Positions 1 to 9,262 of a DNA stretch of 64,000 nt are shown piece after piece; position 1 is the first letter of the stretch; each line of letters begins with the position of its first letter. The notes under the pieces were generated by a model that saw only the letters and a list, made by a program, of their open reading frames with translations, searched no databases and was not told the origin of the DNA. Made by a program: the position numbers and the translations under genes. The stretch comes from Modicisalibacter radicis (lineage in GTDB: Bacteria; Pseudomonadota; Gammaproteobacteria; Pseudomonadales; Halomonadaceae): the NCBI RefSeq assembly GCF_900961225.1, contig NZ_CAAHFN010000131.1, positions 124,001 through 188,000 of the forward strand. The letters are read 5' to 3'.

Positions 1-1285
1 AGCCCGGAATGATGGTGTGGAAGGTCTTCTTGCCCGGCGCGAGCATATTGTCGTGGCTCGGGTCGAGGCTGAAGTTGTGGCCGCGATTCTGCATCGCGAT
101 GCCGGTGCCGGGCACCACCACGCCGGAGCCGAAACCGTGATAGTTGCTCTGGATGAACGACACCATGTTGCCGTCGTCATCGGCGGTCGCCAGGTAGACG
201 GTGCCGCCGGCCTGCGGGGTGCCCGGGGTCGGCTCGAGTGCGCGCTCGCCGATCAGCGCGCGGCGCTCGCGGGTGTAGGCGTCGCCGAGCAGCGCCTCGA
301 CGCTGTGGGTCATGTGCTCGGGCTGGGTGATGTGGGTCTGGCCGTCGACGAACGCAAGCTTCATCGCCTCGAGCTGGCGGTGAAGCACCTCGGGGTTGTC
401 GCGGCTGTCGACCTCGAAGCCCTCGAGGATGCGCAGCGCCATCAGCGCGACCAGCCCCTGGCCGTTGGGCGGTATCTCCCAGACCTTGTGACCGCGGTAG
501 TCGGCGGCGATCGGCTTGACCCACTCCGGCTGGTAGCCGGCGAGGTCCGCGGCGCGCAGGTAGCCGCCGGTCTCGCGGGAGAAGGCATCGATGCGTGCGG
601 CCAGTTCGCCGCGGTAGAAGCTCTCGGAGCGGGTCTCGGCGATCGCTTCCAGGGTCTGCGCCTGGTTCTCGCAACGGTGCCACTCGCCGGCGCGCGGGGC
701 GCGCCCGGTCGGCGTGAAGGTCTCGAACCAGCCGGCGGTCGCGGCATCGACGAGGTGTTCGCGGAAGGTCGACTCGGCGCGCTGCCACAGGCTGGCGATC
801 ACCGGCGAGACCGGAAAGCCCTCGCGGGCCAGACGGATCGCCGGGGCGAGCAGCGTCTGGAAGTCGAGCTTGCCGAAGCGCCGCGACAGCTCGGCCCAGG
901 CCGCAGGGATGCCGGGCACGGTGACCGGCGTCCAGCCATACAGCGGCATGGTCTCGAAGCCGGCCCCGGCGACCGCCTCCGGGGTCAGCGCGGCGGGTGC
1001 GGTGCCGCTGGCGTTGAGGCCGTGGAGCTTGCCCGCCCCGCCGTTGTCATCGGCGATCCACACCAGCGCGAAGGCGTCGCCGCCGATCCCGCAGCCGGTG
1101 GGTTCGACCACGGTCAGCGCCGCGGCGGTGGCGATCGCGGCATCCACCGCGTTGCCGCCCCGGGCGAGAATGTCGCGGCCGATCTGGCTGGCCTGGGGCT
1201 GGGACGCGGCGACCATGCCGTGACGGGCATAGCTGGCGCTGCGCTGGGAGGGGTAGGGCGTTGCCGGGGAAAAGGGCGTCAACAT
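1..1285 (-). CDS. Gamma-glutamyltransferase family protein (3' end beyond window)
   Basis: This reverse-strand frame is open from an ATG at 1285 to the window edge, giving 428 codons of a protein whose family is usually 530-580 residues. It should hydrolyse or transfer gamma-glutamyl groups, as in glutathione breakdown, after self-cleavage into two subunits. The N-terminal part shows ILARGGNAVDAAIA and GIGGDAFALVW, both typical of the family. The segment GGTVYLATADDDGN aligns with the autocleavage site, making Thr362 (codon at 200-202) the likely catalytic nucleophile. No signal peptide is visible, which points to the cytoplasmic YwrD-like branch rather than periplasmic Ggt. A GGAGA ribosome site precedes the start by a good distance. 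It is transcribed divergently from the GntR regulator at 1474. Confidence 0.88.
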   Translation of the reverse strand, partial: MLTPFSPATPYPSQRSASYARHGMVAASQPQASQIGRDILARGGNAVDAAIATAAALTVVEPTGCGIGGDAFALVWIADDNGGAGKLHGLNASGTAPAALTPEAVAGAGFETMPLYGWTPVTVPGIPAAWAELSRRFGKLDFQTLLAPAIRLAREGFPVSPVIASLWQRAESTFREHLVDAATAGWFETFTPTGRAPRAGEWHRCENQAQTLEAIAETRSESFYRGELAARIDAFSRETGGYLRAADLAGYQPEWVKPIAADYRGHKVWEIPPNGQGLVALMALRILEGFEVDSRDNPEVLHRQLEAMKLAFVDGQTHITQPEHMTHSVEALLGDAYTRERRALIGERALEPTPGTPQAGGTVYLATADDDGNMVSFIQSNYHGFGSGVVVPGTGIAMQNRGHNFSLDPSHDNMLAPGKKTFHTIIPG

Positions 1286-1293
1286 GCCGTCTC

Positions 1294-1342
1294 CAATCGA
1301 TTGTTGTGTTATAAATCGTTTTGAATATAAAAAATCGATTTT
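1294..1342. promoter_or_regulatory. Paired AATCGATT palindromes between divergent genes
   Basis: CAATCGATTG (1294-1303) and AAAATCGATTTT (1331-1342) share the core AATCGATT and have centres 38 bp apart in an AT-rich stretch between the gamma-glutamyltransferase start and the GntR regulator. A related half, AAATCGTTTT, lies between them. GntR-family regulators commonly bind short palindromes in such divergent promoters, so these are candidate operators. The binding itself is inferred. Confidence 0.4.
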
Positions 1343-1473
1343 CTTGAGATGACTATGGCGCGCGACTTGGCTAACGTCAACACAGGATTCGAGCGGCGCT
1401 CCAATAGCGCCACGGAAATCCTGACAGGAGGAGCACCGGGAGCCGCCTTGGACACTGCAACGGGAAGCACGCC

Positions 1474-2157
1474 ATGACCGTATCGCCATCCGCCAGTCGC
1501 GACATGGCCTCGAGTCGAATCTTCGAGACGCTCAAGCAGGACTTGATCCGCGGGCGTTTCGCGGCGGGCGAGAAGCTCGCCATCAGCGCCCTCAAGGATC
1601 ACTATCGGGTCGGGCTAAGCCCGCTGCGCGAGGCGCTCAACCGGCTGGCGGCCTACGGGCTGCTCGAGCAGGTCAATCAGCGCGGATTCCGGGTGCCGGC
1701 GATGCGTCTCGAGGAACTCGACGATATCGCCGGGCTGCGCACCCAGCTCGAATGCATGGCGCTGACCCAGGCCTTCCAGGCGGGCGATCCGGAGTGGGAA
1801 TCGCAGCTGCTGGCGGCGCACCATCGGCTGCGCCGGGCCGACGAACATCCCGATCGGGTGGAGGAGTGGGAACAGGCGCACCTGCGCTTTCACCGCGCGC
1901 TACTCGCCTCGTGCGGTTCGCACTGGCTGCTGCGCTTCATCGAGCAGCTGCACGATCAGTTCGACCGTTACCGCCGTCTGGCGCCCCCCAACCCGGCGGT
2001 GCGCGAGGTGCTGGACCGTCAGCACGGCGAGCTGGTCGAGCTGGCGCTGAGCCGCGACATAGCGGCCGCGAGGGCGCTGCTGGACGACCATATCCGGCTC
2101 TCCCACGGCGTTGCCCGGGGGTGCTGCCAGCCTGCCCCACCGGACTCGGCGGTGTGA
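1474..2157 (+). CDS. GntR/FadR-type (CsiR-like) transcriptional regulator
   Basis: This 227-residue protein has an N-terminal winged helix (residues about 10-78, with LKQDLIRGRFAAGEKL and LSPLREALNRLAAYGLL, the classic GntR signature) followed by an all-helical FCD ligand-binding domain (about 85-215). The opening resembles E. coli CsiR (GabC). FCD domains usually bind small carboxylic acids through a metal held by Asp/His residues; H137 in AHLRFHRALL and the late histidines fit. It is divergent from the gamma-glutamyltransferase gene, so that gene and its own promoter are the likely targets. The effector cannot be told from sequence. Confidence 0.87.
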   Translation: MTVSPSASRDMASSRIFETLKQDLIRGRFAAGEKLAISALKDHYRVGLSPLREALNRLAAYGLLEQVNQRGFRVPAMRLEELDDIAGLRTQLECMALTQAFQAGDPEWESQLLAAHHRLRRADEHPDRVEEWEQAHLRFHRALLASCGSHWLLRFIEQLHDQFDRYRRLAPPNPAVREVLDRQHGELVELALSRDIAAARALLDDHIRLSHGVARGCCQPAPPDSAV

Positions 2158-2257
2158 GATAGGCGCTTGCGTGGCGCGTATGTAAAGGGGAAGGGGCAGG
2201 GAGCGTCGGCGGGGCAGGCTATAGTTAGCATTATCCCCTGCCACGGAGAGCCCCATC

Positions 2258-2629
2258 ATGCACAAGAGCCGATTGGCGTGTCTGGTCATCGACGGTCAGA
2301 ACGACGTCAACGAGGCGGCCTATTTCTGGTCCCAGGCGCTGGGGTGCGAGATCGCCGAGACCGACGGTCGCTATACCCGGCTGGCTACCCCTGCCGATCA
2401 GCCACAGGTGCTCATCCAGCGGGTCACTCACCCCAGCCGGGTGCATCTGGATATCGAAAGCGACGACATCGAGGCCGAGGTTGCGCGCCTGCAGGCGCTG
2501 GGCGCCAGCGTGGTGGAAAGGCTGTCCAGGTGGGTGGTGATGCAGGCGCCCACCGGGCATCGCTTCTGCATCGTGGAGCCGCAGCGTGCGGACTTCGCCA
2601 GTGCGCCGGGGGTCAACGTCTGGCGCTGA
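2258..2629 (+). CDS. VOC-family (glyoxalase-fold) protein
   Basis: This 123-residue protein has the beta-alpha-beta-beta-beta pattern of the vicinal oxygen chelate fold: an N-terminal strand and helix with EAAYFWSQALGCEI, and a C-terminal half with HLDIESDDIEAEVARLQALGA and PTGHRFCIVEPQ. The closing Glu in CIVEP and the His in VHLDIES sit where the family places metal ligands. Members include glyoxalases, dioxygenases and resistance proteins, and the substrate cannot be assigned. The start is an ATG at 2258 preceded by a GGAGA sequence. The gene is single and ends 20 bp from the convergent helicase gene. Confidence 0.8.
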   Translation: MHKSRLACLVIDGQNDVNEAAYFWSQALGCEIAETDGRYTRLATPADQPQVLIQRVTHPSRVHLDIESDDIEAEVARLQALGASVVERLSRWVVMQAPTGHRFCIVEPQRADFASAPGVNVWR

Positions 2630-2649
2630 CTCCCGGCGACTGACGCGGC

Positions 2650-3972
2650 TTATTCGCCCTGGTTGGCGCTGCGACCCCGACCGCGACCGCCCCGGCGGCG
2701 GCGCGGACGGTCGCCGGCCGGCTTGTCGGCGTTGCCGCGCGGCTGTCCGGCGGGCTTGCGGGTTCCGCGGCGGGCGTCGTCGTTGCGGCGTTGGCGCGGA
2801 CGCTCCTCCCCGGCCGGCGCTTCCGCCGCGCTGCCCGCCTGGCCGGGCTCGAAGCCGGCAATCGGCGTGCGGGTCAGGCTCTGCTTGATCAGCCGCTCGA
2901 TGCCGGCGAGTTCCTTGCTCTCGTCGCTGGAAACCAGCGACACGGCCTGGCCGCTGGCGCCGGCGCGGCCGGTGCGGCCGATACGATGCACGTAGTCCTC
3001 GGCGACGTTGGGCAGCTCGTAATTGACCACCTGGGGCAATTGGTCGATATCCAGCCCGCGGGCGGCGATGTCGGTGGCGACCAGGACCCGGATCTCGCCG
3101 GACTTGAAGCCGCTGAGTGCCTTGGTGCGGGCGTTCTGGCTCTTGTTGCCATGGATCGCCGCGGCCTCGATGCCGGCGCCCTCGAGATAGCGGGTCAGCT
3201 TGTTGGCGCCGTGCTTGGTGCGGGTGAAGACCAGCACCTGGTGCCACTCGCGCTCCTGGATCAGATGGCTGAGCAGCGCCGGCTTGCGCTGCTTGTCCAC
3301 CGGGCAGACCCATTGGGTCACGGTGGTGGCGGCGGCATTGCGCGGGGTCACCGAGATCTCCACCGGATCGTTGACCAGGCCCTTGGCGAGCTGGCGGATC
3401 TCGTTGGAGAAGGTGGCCGAGAACATCAGCGTCTGGCGCTTGGCGGGAAGCACCTTGAGGATCTTGCGGATGTCGTGGATGAAGCCCATGTCGAGCATGC
3501 GGTCGGCTTCGTCGAGGATCAGCACCTCGAGCTGGTCGAAGGACACCGCCTTCTGGCCGAACAGGTCGAGCAGCCGGCCGGGGGTGGCGACCAGCACGTC
3601 GACGCCGCGGCGCAGTGCGTCGATCTGCGGATTGGCCTTGACGCCGCCGAAGATCACCGCCGAGCTCAACGGCAGGTGCTTGCCGTAGGTGGCGACGCTC
3701 TCGCCGACCTGGGCGGCCAGTTCGCGGGTCGGGGTGAGCACCAGCGCGCGGACCTGGCGCGGACGGGCGCGTTCGCCGTCCTTGAGTCGCTCGAGCAGCG
3801 GCAGGGTGAAGCCGGCGGTCTTGCCGGTGCCGGTCTGGGCAGCGGCCATCACGTCGCGCCCTTCGAGCACGGCGGGAATCGCCTTGGCCTGAATCGGCGA
3901 AGGCGTGTCGTAGCCCTGTTCGGCCACGGCGGTCATCAACGGGGCACAAAGTCCCAGGGAAGCAAAGCTCAT
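2650..3972 (-). CDS. rhlE: DEAD-box ATP-dependent RNA helicase, RhlE type
   Basis: This 440-residue protein unwinds RNA duplexes, as in ribosome assembly or mRNA decay. It opens MSFASLGL and has the Q motif (YDTPSPIQ), motif I AQTGTGKT (45-52), PTRELAAQ, DEAD (154-157), SAT in MFSATFS, and the C-domain motifs RGLDIDQ and HRIGRTGRAG. The tail is rich in Arg and Gly (RRRRGGRGRGR), a typical RNA-binding extension of RhlE proteins. The frame extends upstream to 4152, but the ATG at 3972 matches the family N-terminus. RhlE is favoured over DeaD or SrmB by length and tail; the exact paralogue is not certain. Confidence 0.92.
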   Translation of the reverse strand: MSFASLGLCAPLMTAVAEQGYDTPSPIQAKAIPAVLEGRDVMAAAQTGTGKTAGFTLPLLERLKDGERARPRQVRALVLTPTRELAAQVGESVATYGKHLPLSSAVIFGGVKANPQIDALRRGVDVLVATPGRLLDLFGQKAVSFDQLEVLILDEADRMLDMGFIHDIRKILKVLPAKRQTLMFSATFSNEIRQLAKGLVNDPVEISVTPRNAAATTVTQWVCPVDKQRKPALLSHLIQEREWHQVLVFTRTKHGANKLTRYLEGAGIEAAAIHGNKSQNARTKALSGFKSGEIRVLVATDIAARGLDIDQLPQVVNYELPNVAEDYVHRIGRTGRAGASGQAVSLVSSDESKELAGIERLIKQSLTRTPIAGFEPGQAGSAAEAPAGEERPRQRRNDDARRGTRKPAGQPRGNADKPAGDRPRRRRGGRGRGRSANQGE

Positions 3973-4193
3973 GAATTCTCTCGGTGGCTGCGGGATGGGG
4001 CCGGAAACCGGCGGGGCAGCGGGCCTGCAGCTTAACGGATAAGTGGCCCGGGTGCTACCAAGGTGGAAGGAGCCGGGCTGGAAAGCCGCGCGGGCGACGG
4101 TCCCGGCGGGTTGCATGAGCCATGAATATGGGCATAAGTAGTGTCTCGTCACGGCGTCAGGCCGTGTGCCCGGGTATAGAAGAGAAGGACACC

Positions 4194-4694
4194 ATGATCA
4201 CGATTCGTCATTTCGAGCCGGACGACTGGGCGGGCGTCTGGGCGATCATCGAGCCGGTCTTCCGCGCCGGCGAGACCTACGCCTACCCCTCCGATATCAG
4301 CGAGGCGTCGGCCCGGGCGCAGTGGGTCGAGGCGCCGGCAGCGACCTTCGTCGCCGTCGAGGGGTCGAAGGTGCTGGGCAGCTATTACCTCAAGGCCAAC
4401 CAGCCCGGGCCGGGAGCCCACGTCTGCAACTGCGGCTATATCGTCGCCGGGAGCGCCCGCGGTCGCGGTATCGCCGGGCAGCTGTGCGAACACTCGCAGC
4501 GCCAGGCCCGCGAGCGGGGGTTCCGGGCGATGCAGTACAACCTGGTGGTCGCCACCAATGAAGGTGCGATACGCCTGTGGAAGCGCCATGGCTTCGACGA
4601 GGTCGGCCGGCTGCCCGGCGCCTTCCGTCACCCGCGGCATGGCTTCGTCGACGCACTGGTGATGTACAAGGCCCTGGGCGAGCCGGGTGGTTGA
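4194..4694 (+). CDS. GNAT-family N-acetyltransferase
   Basis: The 166-residue protein carries one GNAT domain: MITIRHFEPDDWAGVW at the start, the acetyl-CoA loop ARGRGIAGQL in the centre, and the closing motif NEGAIRLWKRHGF. It should transfer an acetyl group from acetyl-CoA to an unknown amine. The start at 4194 is preferred over 4122 because AAGGA (4185-4189) precedes it and the family begins there. It ends 16 bp before the convergent diguanylate cyclase gene. The substrate is unknown. Confidence 0.85.
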   Translation: MITIRHFEPDDWAGVWAIIEPVFRAGETYAYPSDISEASARAQWVEAPAATFVAVEGSKVLGSYYLKANQPGPGAHVCNCGYIVAGSARGRGIAGQLCEHSQRQARERGFRAMQYNLVVATNEGAIRLWKRHGFDEVGRLPGAFRHPRHGFVDALVMYKALGEPGG

Positions 4695-4710
4695 GCGCTG
4701 GACGCTGGGC

Positions 4711-6000
4711 TCAATCGCTGACCCGGTTGCGACCGGCCTGCTTGGCGCGATAGAGCGCGGCATCGGCGCGGGCGAGTACTGCGCTTGGCGCGTCCTTGGA
4801 CGGCCCCTGGGCGACGCCGGCGCTCAAGGTGACCACCGACGCCACCGGCGACGCCGCATGGGGTATCGCGGCGTCCTCGACCGCCTGGCGCAAGCCGTCG
4901 GCAATCACCAGTGCGGCCGCCTGGCTGGCACCGGGCAGCAGCACGACGAACTCCTCGCCGCCGGTGCGCGCCACGCGATCGACGCTGCGCGCCAACCGCC
5001 CGTGCAGGATCAGCGCCACCTGGGTCAGGCAATGATCCCCGGCGGGGTGGCCGTAGCGGTCGTTGTAGGGCTTGAAGTGATCGATGTCGAAGGCAATGAC
5101 CGCGACGTTGCCGTACAACGGGGTTTCACTCAGGGCTTTCAGGTAGCGGTCGAGTTCCCGGCGGTTGGCGATCCCGGTCAGTGGATCGGAGTGCGACAGG
5201 CGCGTCAGTTCGATGTTGCTGGCCGCCAGCTCGGCACGCCGTACCCGCTCCTGCAAGCCGCGCAGGTAACTGTGCCTCAGGTCATGCTCGAGTATGTAAT
5301 TGGCGAACAGCGTGAACAGCGCGCAGGAACCGAGCGTGACCGTGTTGATCAGTCGCACCGGATAGGCGATGTCGGCGTGCGAACCGAGTACGGCGATATA
5401 GGCCACGACGATCGCCAGCGAGGTGGTCAGCGCGTACCAGAAGCGCAGCCGGATGACCACGTTGCCGAAGAGGATGAACAGCGCCAGGCTGGTATGGTAA
5501 TAGGCCGCCAGCGGCGATTGGCTGAACGAGATGAGCATCATGACGCTGATCGCGGCCAACAGGGTGAACGCCGCTTCGAGCGCTTCGCGCACCCATGGCG
5601 ACATGCCTCGCTTGAGCAGGGCTATGAACAGCAGCGTCGACGGTGTGACGATGCCGATCCTGACGACTACCGCGCTATTGAAGATGTCCGGCAGCACCAG
5701 GTAGTCGGTGAGCAGGAAGGCGTTGTAGAGGATCATCGCCAGCCAGCCGCCGATGATCAGCTGCCGAGCGCGAGCGGCGCTGGTTTCGTGCTCGAACAGC
5801 GCTTCCAGGCCCGGGCTGAAGCGCAACCATCGCGGGCCGTCACGCAGCGTGGCATCGACATCGCCACCCATCTGGGCCAGCCTCTGATCGGACACCTGGA
5901 GCGGTTCACCGACAGCCGAGGCCCCGGCCCGGGAAGATGTCGTCTGGCAGTTATCGTTGGAACCGATTAGGGGTACAGGGTCTATCAAGGCTCTTTTCAT
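4711..6000 (-). CDS. Membrane diguanylate cyclase (GGDEF domain)
   Basis: This 429-residue protein has six hydrophobic stretches between about residues 80 and 240, a short helix, and a C-terminal GGDEF domain (about 265-429). The signature is GGEEF (347-351), so cyclase activity is expected: two GTP give cyclic di-GMP. An inhibitory-site motif RxxD (R338 to D341) directly precedes it, suggesting product feedback. No EAL domain is present. The ATG at 6000 is chosen; the frame extends to a TTG at 6060 without a clear ribosome site. It might supply cyclic di-GMP to the BcsA and BcsE proteins encoded downstream, but no sequence link shows this. Confidence 0.88.
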   Translation of the reverse strand: MKRALIDPVPLIGSNDNCQTTSSRAGASAVGEPLQVSDQRLAQMGGDVDATLRDGPRWLRFSPGLEALFEHETSAARARQLIIGGWLAMILYNAFLLTDYLVLPDIFNSAVVVRIGIVTPSTLLFIALLKRGMSPWVREALEAAFTLLAAISVMMLISFSQSPLAAYYHTSLALFILFGNVVIRLRFWYALTTSLAIVVAYIAVLGSHADIAYPVRLINTVTLGSCALFTLFANYILEHDLRHSYLRGLQERVRRAELAASNIELTRLSHSDPLTGIANRRELDRYLKALSETPLYGNVAVIAFDIDHFKPYNDRYGHPAGDHCLTQVALILHGRLARSVDRVARTGGEEFVVLLPGASQAAALVIADGLRQAVEDAAIPHAASPVASVVTLSAGVAQGPSKDAPSAVLARADAALYRAKQAGRNRVSD

Positions 6001-6284
6001 CCGCGTGGCGATGCAGTAGCCGAACCGACGCGCCGGTCGCGTCCATGTGCAGTCAAGCAATTACCGTATCCGCCCGCCTGTCGCGGGGCAAAGCCTTTCT
6101 TCCGCTTGCAAGGCTTGCAGTAAACGCTACTCCGGCCCACGGGTACGGGCCGGGCCGAGGGCGTCACGTCGCCTTGTCGGATCTCGCATGGGCCAGGCCG
6201 CGACAGGGGGGCCCCGGAGGACGGTGCTTGGTTTCACGCCGGGCGTGCCGGGCAGCGAGGGTTGCCCGACCTCTGTGCGGAACT

Positions 6285-7079
6285 ATGCGAAAATGGACTG
6301 TCGCAACTTCTTCGCAACTACTCGCTGGCCTGATTATCGTGTCCTTGCTCATTGCCCCGGCGTTCTTCGCCGTCGTCTTCCTGACCTCCCTGCTGTCCGG
6401 CATCTTCGGTATGGCCGGTGGACTGATTCTGCTGTGGTTCTTGCTGCTGGCTTTGCCGGCGAGCGTGGCGATCGTCGTCCACGGGGTCATCCAGCTGTGC
6501 GCGAACGCCTCCCGGGCGTGGTTCTCGCGGCACTACATCGATGCGCGGATCGTCGCCATCATCGCCTCGGGCGGGGCGTTGTCGGCGGTCATGCTGGCGT
6601 TGATCGGCTATCACCCCAATACGATGATCGTCTCGCTGTTGCTCGGCGTGATGCCGATCCTGGTGTGGATCCCCAAGGCCTGGTTCCATTTCGACGCGGC
6701 GCGACCGGGCCACGCCTTCTGCTGCGGCATCGTCGCCGGCGGGTTGACCATCGCCGCCGGCGTCTCGGGGCCGACCATCGATCTATTCTTCATTCGCACC
6801 GCCATGGACCGGCGCCAGATCGTCGCCACCAAGGCGGCGGTGCAGGTGATCTCGCATGCCATCAAGATCGTCTTCTACGCCGGCTCGGCGCTTGCCCTGA
6901 GCGGCGGGCAATGGGGCATGGTGGCGCTGGCGGTGCCGTTCGCGATTCTCGGCACGCGCTCGGGCAACGCCGTCCTGCGTCGCTTGACCGATGCCAACTT
7001 CCGCTACTGGACGCGCTGGATCGTCACCGTGATCGGCGGTTTCTATTTCCTGCAGGGGCTTTGGTTTCTGCTGGCCTGA
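6285..7079 (+). CDS. TSUP (TauE/SafE) family membrane permease
   Basis: This 264-residue protein is almost wholly hydrophobic, with about eight membrane segments in two similar halves, as in the TauE/SafE family of sulfite, sulfonate or organic-acid exporters and importers. The N-terminal half has FLTSLLSGIFGMAGGLIL and the second half GIVAGGLTIAAGVSGP, the paired Gly-rich repeats of the family. The ATG at 6285 is used because the upstream part of the frame is not hydrophobic and looks non-coding. It is divergent from the diguanylate cyclase and convergent with the AraC regulator 14 bp away. The substrate is unknown. Confidence 0.85.
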   Translation: MRKWTVATSSQLLAGLIIVSLLIAPAFFAVVFLTSLLSGIFGMAGGLILLWFLLLALPASVAIVVHGVIQLCANASRAWFSRHYIDARIVAIIASGGALSAVMLALIGYHPNTMIVSLLLGVMPILVWIPKAWFHFDAARPGHAFCCGIVAGGLTIAAGVSGPTIDLFFIRTAMDRRQIVATKAAVQVISHAIKIVFYAGSALALSGGQWGMVALAVPFAILGTRSGNAVLRRLTDANFRYWTRWIVTVIGGFYFLQGLWFLLA

Positions 7080-7093
7080 ACGAGCAGGGGAGC

Positions 7094-8020
7094 CTAGCCG
7101 GGGCGTTCGTTGGCTGGGCTGTTGCCGAAATAGCGCTTGTAGTCGCGGCTGAACTGAGACGGACTCTGGTAGCCCACCGCGGCGGCGGTGAGATTGACGT
7201 TATGGATGCGCTGCCCCAATAGTACGCGGGCCTTGAGCAAGCGCAGGCGCTTCAGGTACTGCATGGGCGCGAGCTGGGTGGTTCGCTTGAAGTGATGGTG
7301 GAAATGCGACGCGCTCATGTTGACCTCGTCCGCCAGCCGCTCCACGGAAACCGGCTCGGCATAATGGCGGTGCAGATAGGCCAGGGCATCGGCAATGCGC
7401 GAATACTTGCCGGCGTCCTGAAGCAGTTGCCACAGCGCGTCACTCTGTGGTCCGCGCAGTGCCTCGAACAGCACTTCGCGAACCCGCCCCGGCCCCAGCG
7501 CTTCGCAGCACAGGGGATCATGCAGGCACTCCAGCAGGCGCAGCACGGCATTGCCCATAGAGGCGCTCATGGGCACGGCCGCCATGGGCACCGGCGATCT
7601 GGCCGGTGGCGTCATGCGCCGCGCCTGCATGGTGCGAACCAGTTCATCGAGCACGAGCCGGTCGATGCCAATCGACACGCCTAGCAGGGGCTGGTCGGGA
7701 GACACGAGTGTCTCGCACTCGAAGGGCAGTGGCAGGGCCTGGATCAGGTAGTTGCCGGCACCATAGTGAATGACACGATCTTCCAGATAGCCGATTTTTC
7801 GGCCCTGGGCGATCACGATCAGGCTGGGGTCGTAAATCAAGGGTGTGCGCGGCTGGCTGCACTGCATGGCCACGACCTGTACATCGGGCAAGGCAGTGGA
7901 AATGAAGCCTTCGCCGGTGGCCAGCGGGGCAATCAGGCCAGCCATGCGTTGGCCCAGGTCATCCGGTTCCTGGGGTGTATCACAGAGAGCGGCGCCGGTC
8001 GGTGCAAGCAGCGTGTCCAT
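7094..8020 (-). CDS. AraC-family transcriptional regulator (AraC_N type)
   Basis: This 308-residue protein joins an N-terminal AraC_N sensor domain (about 25-190; PLIYDPSLIVIAQGRKIGYL is typical) to a C-terminal double helix-turn-helix (about 205-305) with MSASHFHHHFKRTT and AAVGYQSPSQFSRDYKRYFG. This subfamily often sits beside short-chain or zinc alcohol dehydrogenases and oxidoreductases and activates them. Here it is divergent from the zinc alcohol dehydrogenase at 8204, the likely target. The ATG at 8020 is preferred over the longer frame to 8173 because GAGG lies upstream and the family begins near here. Confidence 0.9.
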   Translation of the reverse strand: MDTLLAPTGAALCDTPQEPDDLGQRMAGLIAPLATGEGFISTALPDVQVVAMQCSQPRTPLIYDPSLIVIAQGRKIGYLEDRVIHYGAGNYLIQALPLPFECETLVSPDQPLLGVSIGIDRLVLDELVRTMQARRMTPPARSPVPMAAVPMSASMGNAVLRLLECLHDPLCCEALGPGRVREVLFEALRGPQSDALWQLLQDAGKYSRIADALAYLHRHYAEPVSVERLADEVNMSASHFHHHFKRTTQLAPMQYLKRLRLLKARVLLGQRIHNVNLTAAAVGYQSPSQFSRDYKRYFGNSPANERPG

Positions 8021-8203
8021 GAGCTGGCCTCGTAGCGTGAAATAGTCCTGATCGTACGATTGTGCATGAAAAATCCCGCCTTGGGCGGCAGATGTTCGAC
8101 GGTTGCAGAGAATCGGGCAGAAATGACGCAGGATCCGGCATGGTCGGGAACGCCAGGGATCGTCACACTGCATGGCGTTATTCGTATGGACAAGGAGTCC
8201 CGC

Positions 8204-9262
8204 ATGTCACAAGCCAAGGGTTACGCCGCCCACGATGCCACATCGCCTCTGGTGCCCTGGTCGTTCGAGCGCCGCGAGCCGCGCCCCGACGACGTCGCCA
8301 TCGATATTCTCTACTGCGGTGTCTGTCACAGCGATCTGCACTTCGCCAAGGACGACTGGGGGATAGCCGCCTATCCCGTGGTACCCGGCCACGAGATCGT
8401 CGGCCGCGTCACCGGCGTGGGTAGCGAAGTCGGCAACTTCAAGGAGGGCGACCTGGTCGGCGTGGGTTGCATGGTCGATTCCTGCCGTCACTGCCAGGCC
8501 TGCAACGACGGCCTCGAGCAGTACTGTGCCGAGGGCTTCGTCATGACCTACGGCAGCCCGGATCGCCACGACGGCAGCCTCACCCAGGGCGGATATTCCG
8601 ACAAGGTGACGGTCAGCGAGCGCTTCGTGCTGCGCATGCCCGAGGGGATCGATCTCAAGTCGGCCGCGCCGCTGCTGTGTGCCGGCATCACCACCTATTC
8701 GCCGCTCAAGCACTACGGCGTCAGGCCGGGCCACAAGGTCGGGGTGATCGGCATGGGCGGCCTGGGCCACATGGGCGTCAAGCTGGCCAAGGCCCTGGGG
8801 GCCGAGGTGACCCTGTTCACCCGCTCGCAGAGCAAGGTCGACGAGGCCAAGAGCAATGGCGCCGATCACGTGGTGGTCTCCACCGACGACGCGCAGATGG
8901 CGGCGGTCGCCGAGACCTTCGACTTCATGCTCGATACCGTGCCGGTGCAGCACGACGTCAATCCCTACCTGCAGGCGCTGAAGTACGACGGCACGCATAT
9001 CCTGGTCGGCCAGCTGCAGCCGCTGGAGCCCGCGGTGATGGGTGCCAACCTGATCTTCCGCCGCCGCGTGCTGGCCGGCTCGTTGATCGGCGGCATCGCC
9101 GAGACCCAGGAGGTGCTCGACTTCTGCGCCGAGAAGGGGATCACCTGCGATGTCGAGATGATCGACATCAAGGATATCAACACCGCCTGGGAGCGCATGC
9201 AGAAGGGCGACGTGCGCTATCGGTTCGTGATCGACATGGCCTCGCTCAAAGACGCCGGCTGA
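8204..9262 (+). CDS. Zinc-dependent alcohol dehydrogenase (YahK/CAD-like)
   Basis: This 352-residue medium-chain dehydrogenase should reduce aldehydes to alcohols with NADPH. Catalytic zinc ligands appear as CGVCHSD (C41) and GHE (H63, E64). The structural zinc site is formed by C94, C97, C100 and C108. The Rossmann loop is GMGGLGHMG. The pattern matches the E. coli YahK / cinnamyl-alcohol dehydrogenase group. AAGGAG (8192-8197) six bases before ATG 8204 fixes the start; an in-frame ATG at 8186 lies upstream of it. A hairpin terminator follows at 9286. Regulation by the divergent AraC protein is inferred. Confidence 0.92.
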   Translation: MSQAKGYAAHDATSPLVPWSFERREPRPDDVAIDILYCGVCHSDLHFAKDDWGIAAYPVVPGHEIVGRVTGVGSEVGNFKEGDLVGVGCMVDSCRHCQACNDGLEQYCAEGFVMTYGSPDRHDGSLTQGGYSDKVTVSERFVLRMPEGIDLKSAAPLLCAGITTYSPLKHYGVRPGHKVGVIGMGGLGHMGVKLAKALGAEVTLFTRSQSKVDEAKSNGADHVVVSTDDAQMAAVAETFDFMLDTVPVQHDVNPYLQALKYDGTHILVGQLQPLEPAVMGANLIFRRRVLAGSLIGGIAETQEVLDFCAEKGITCDVEMIDIKDINTAWERMQKGDVRYRFVIDMASLKDAG

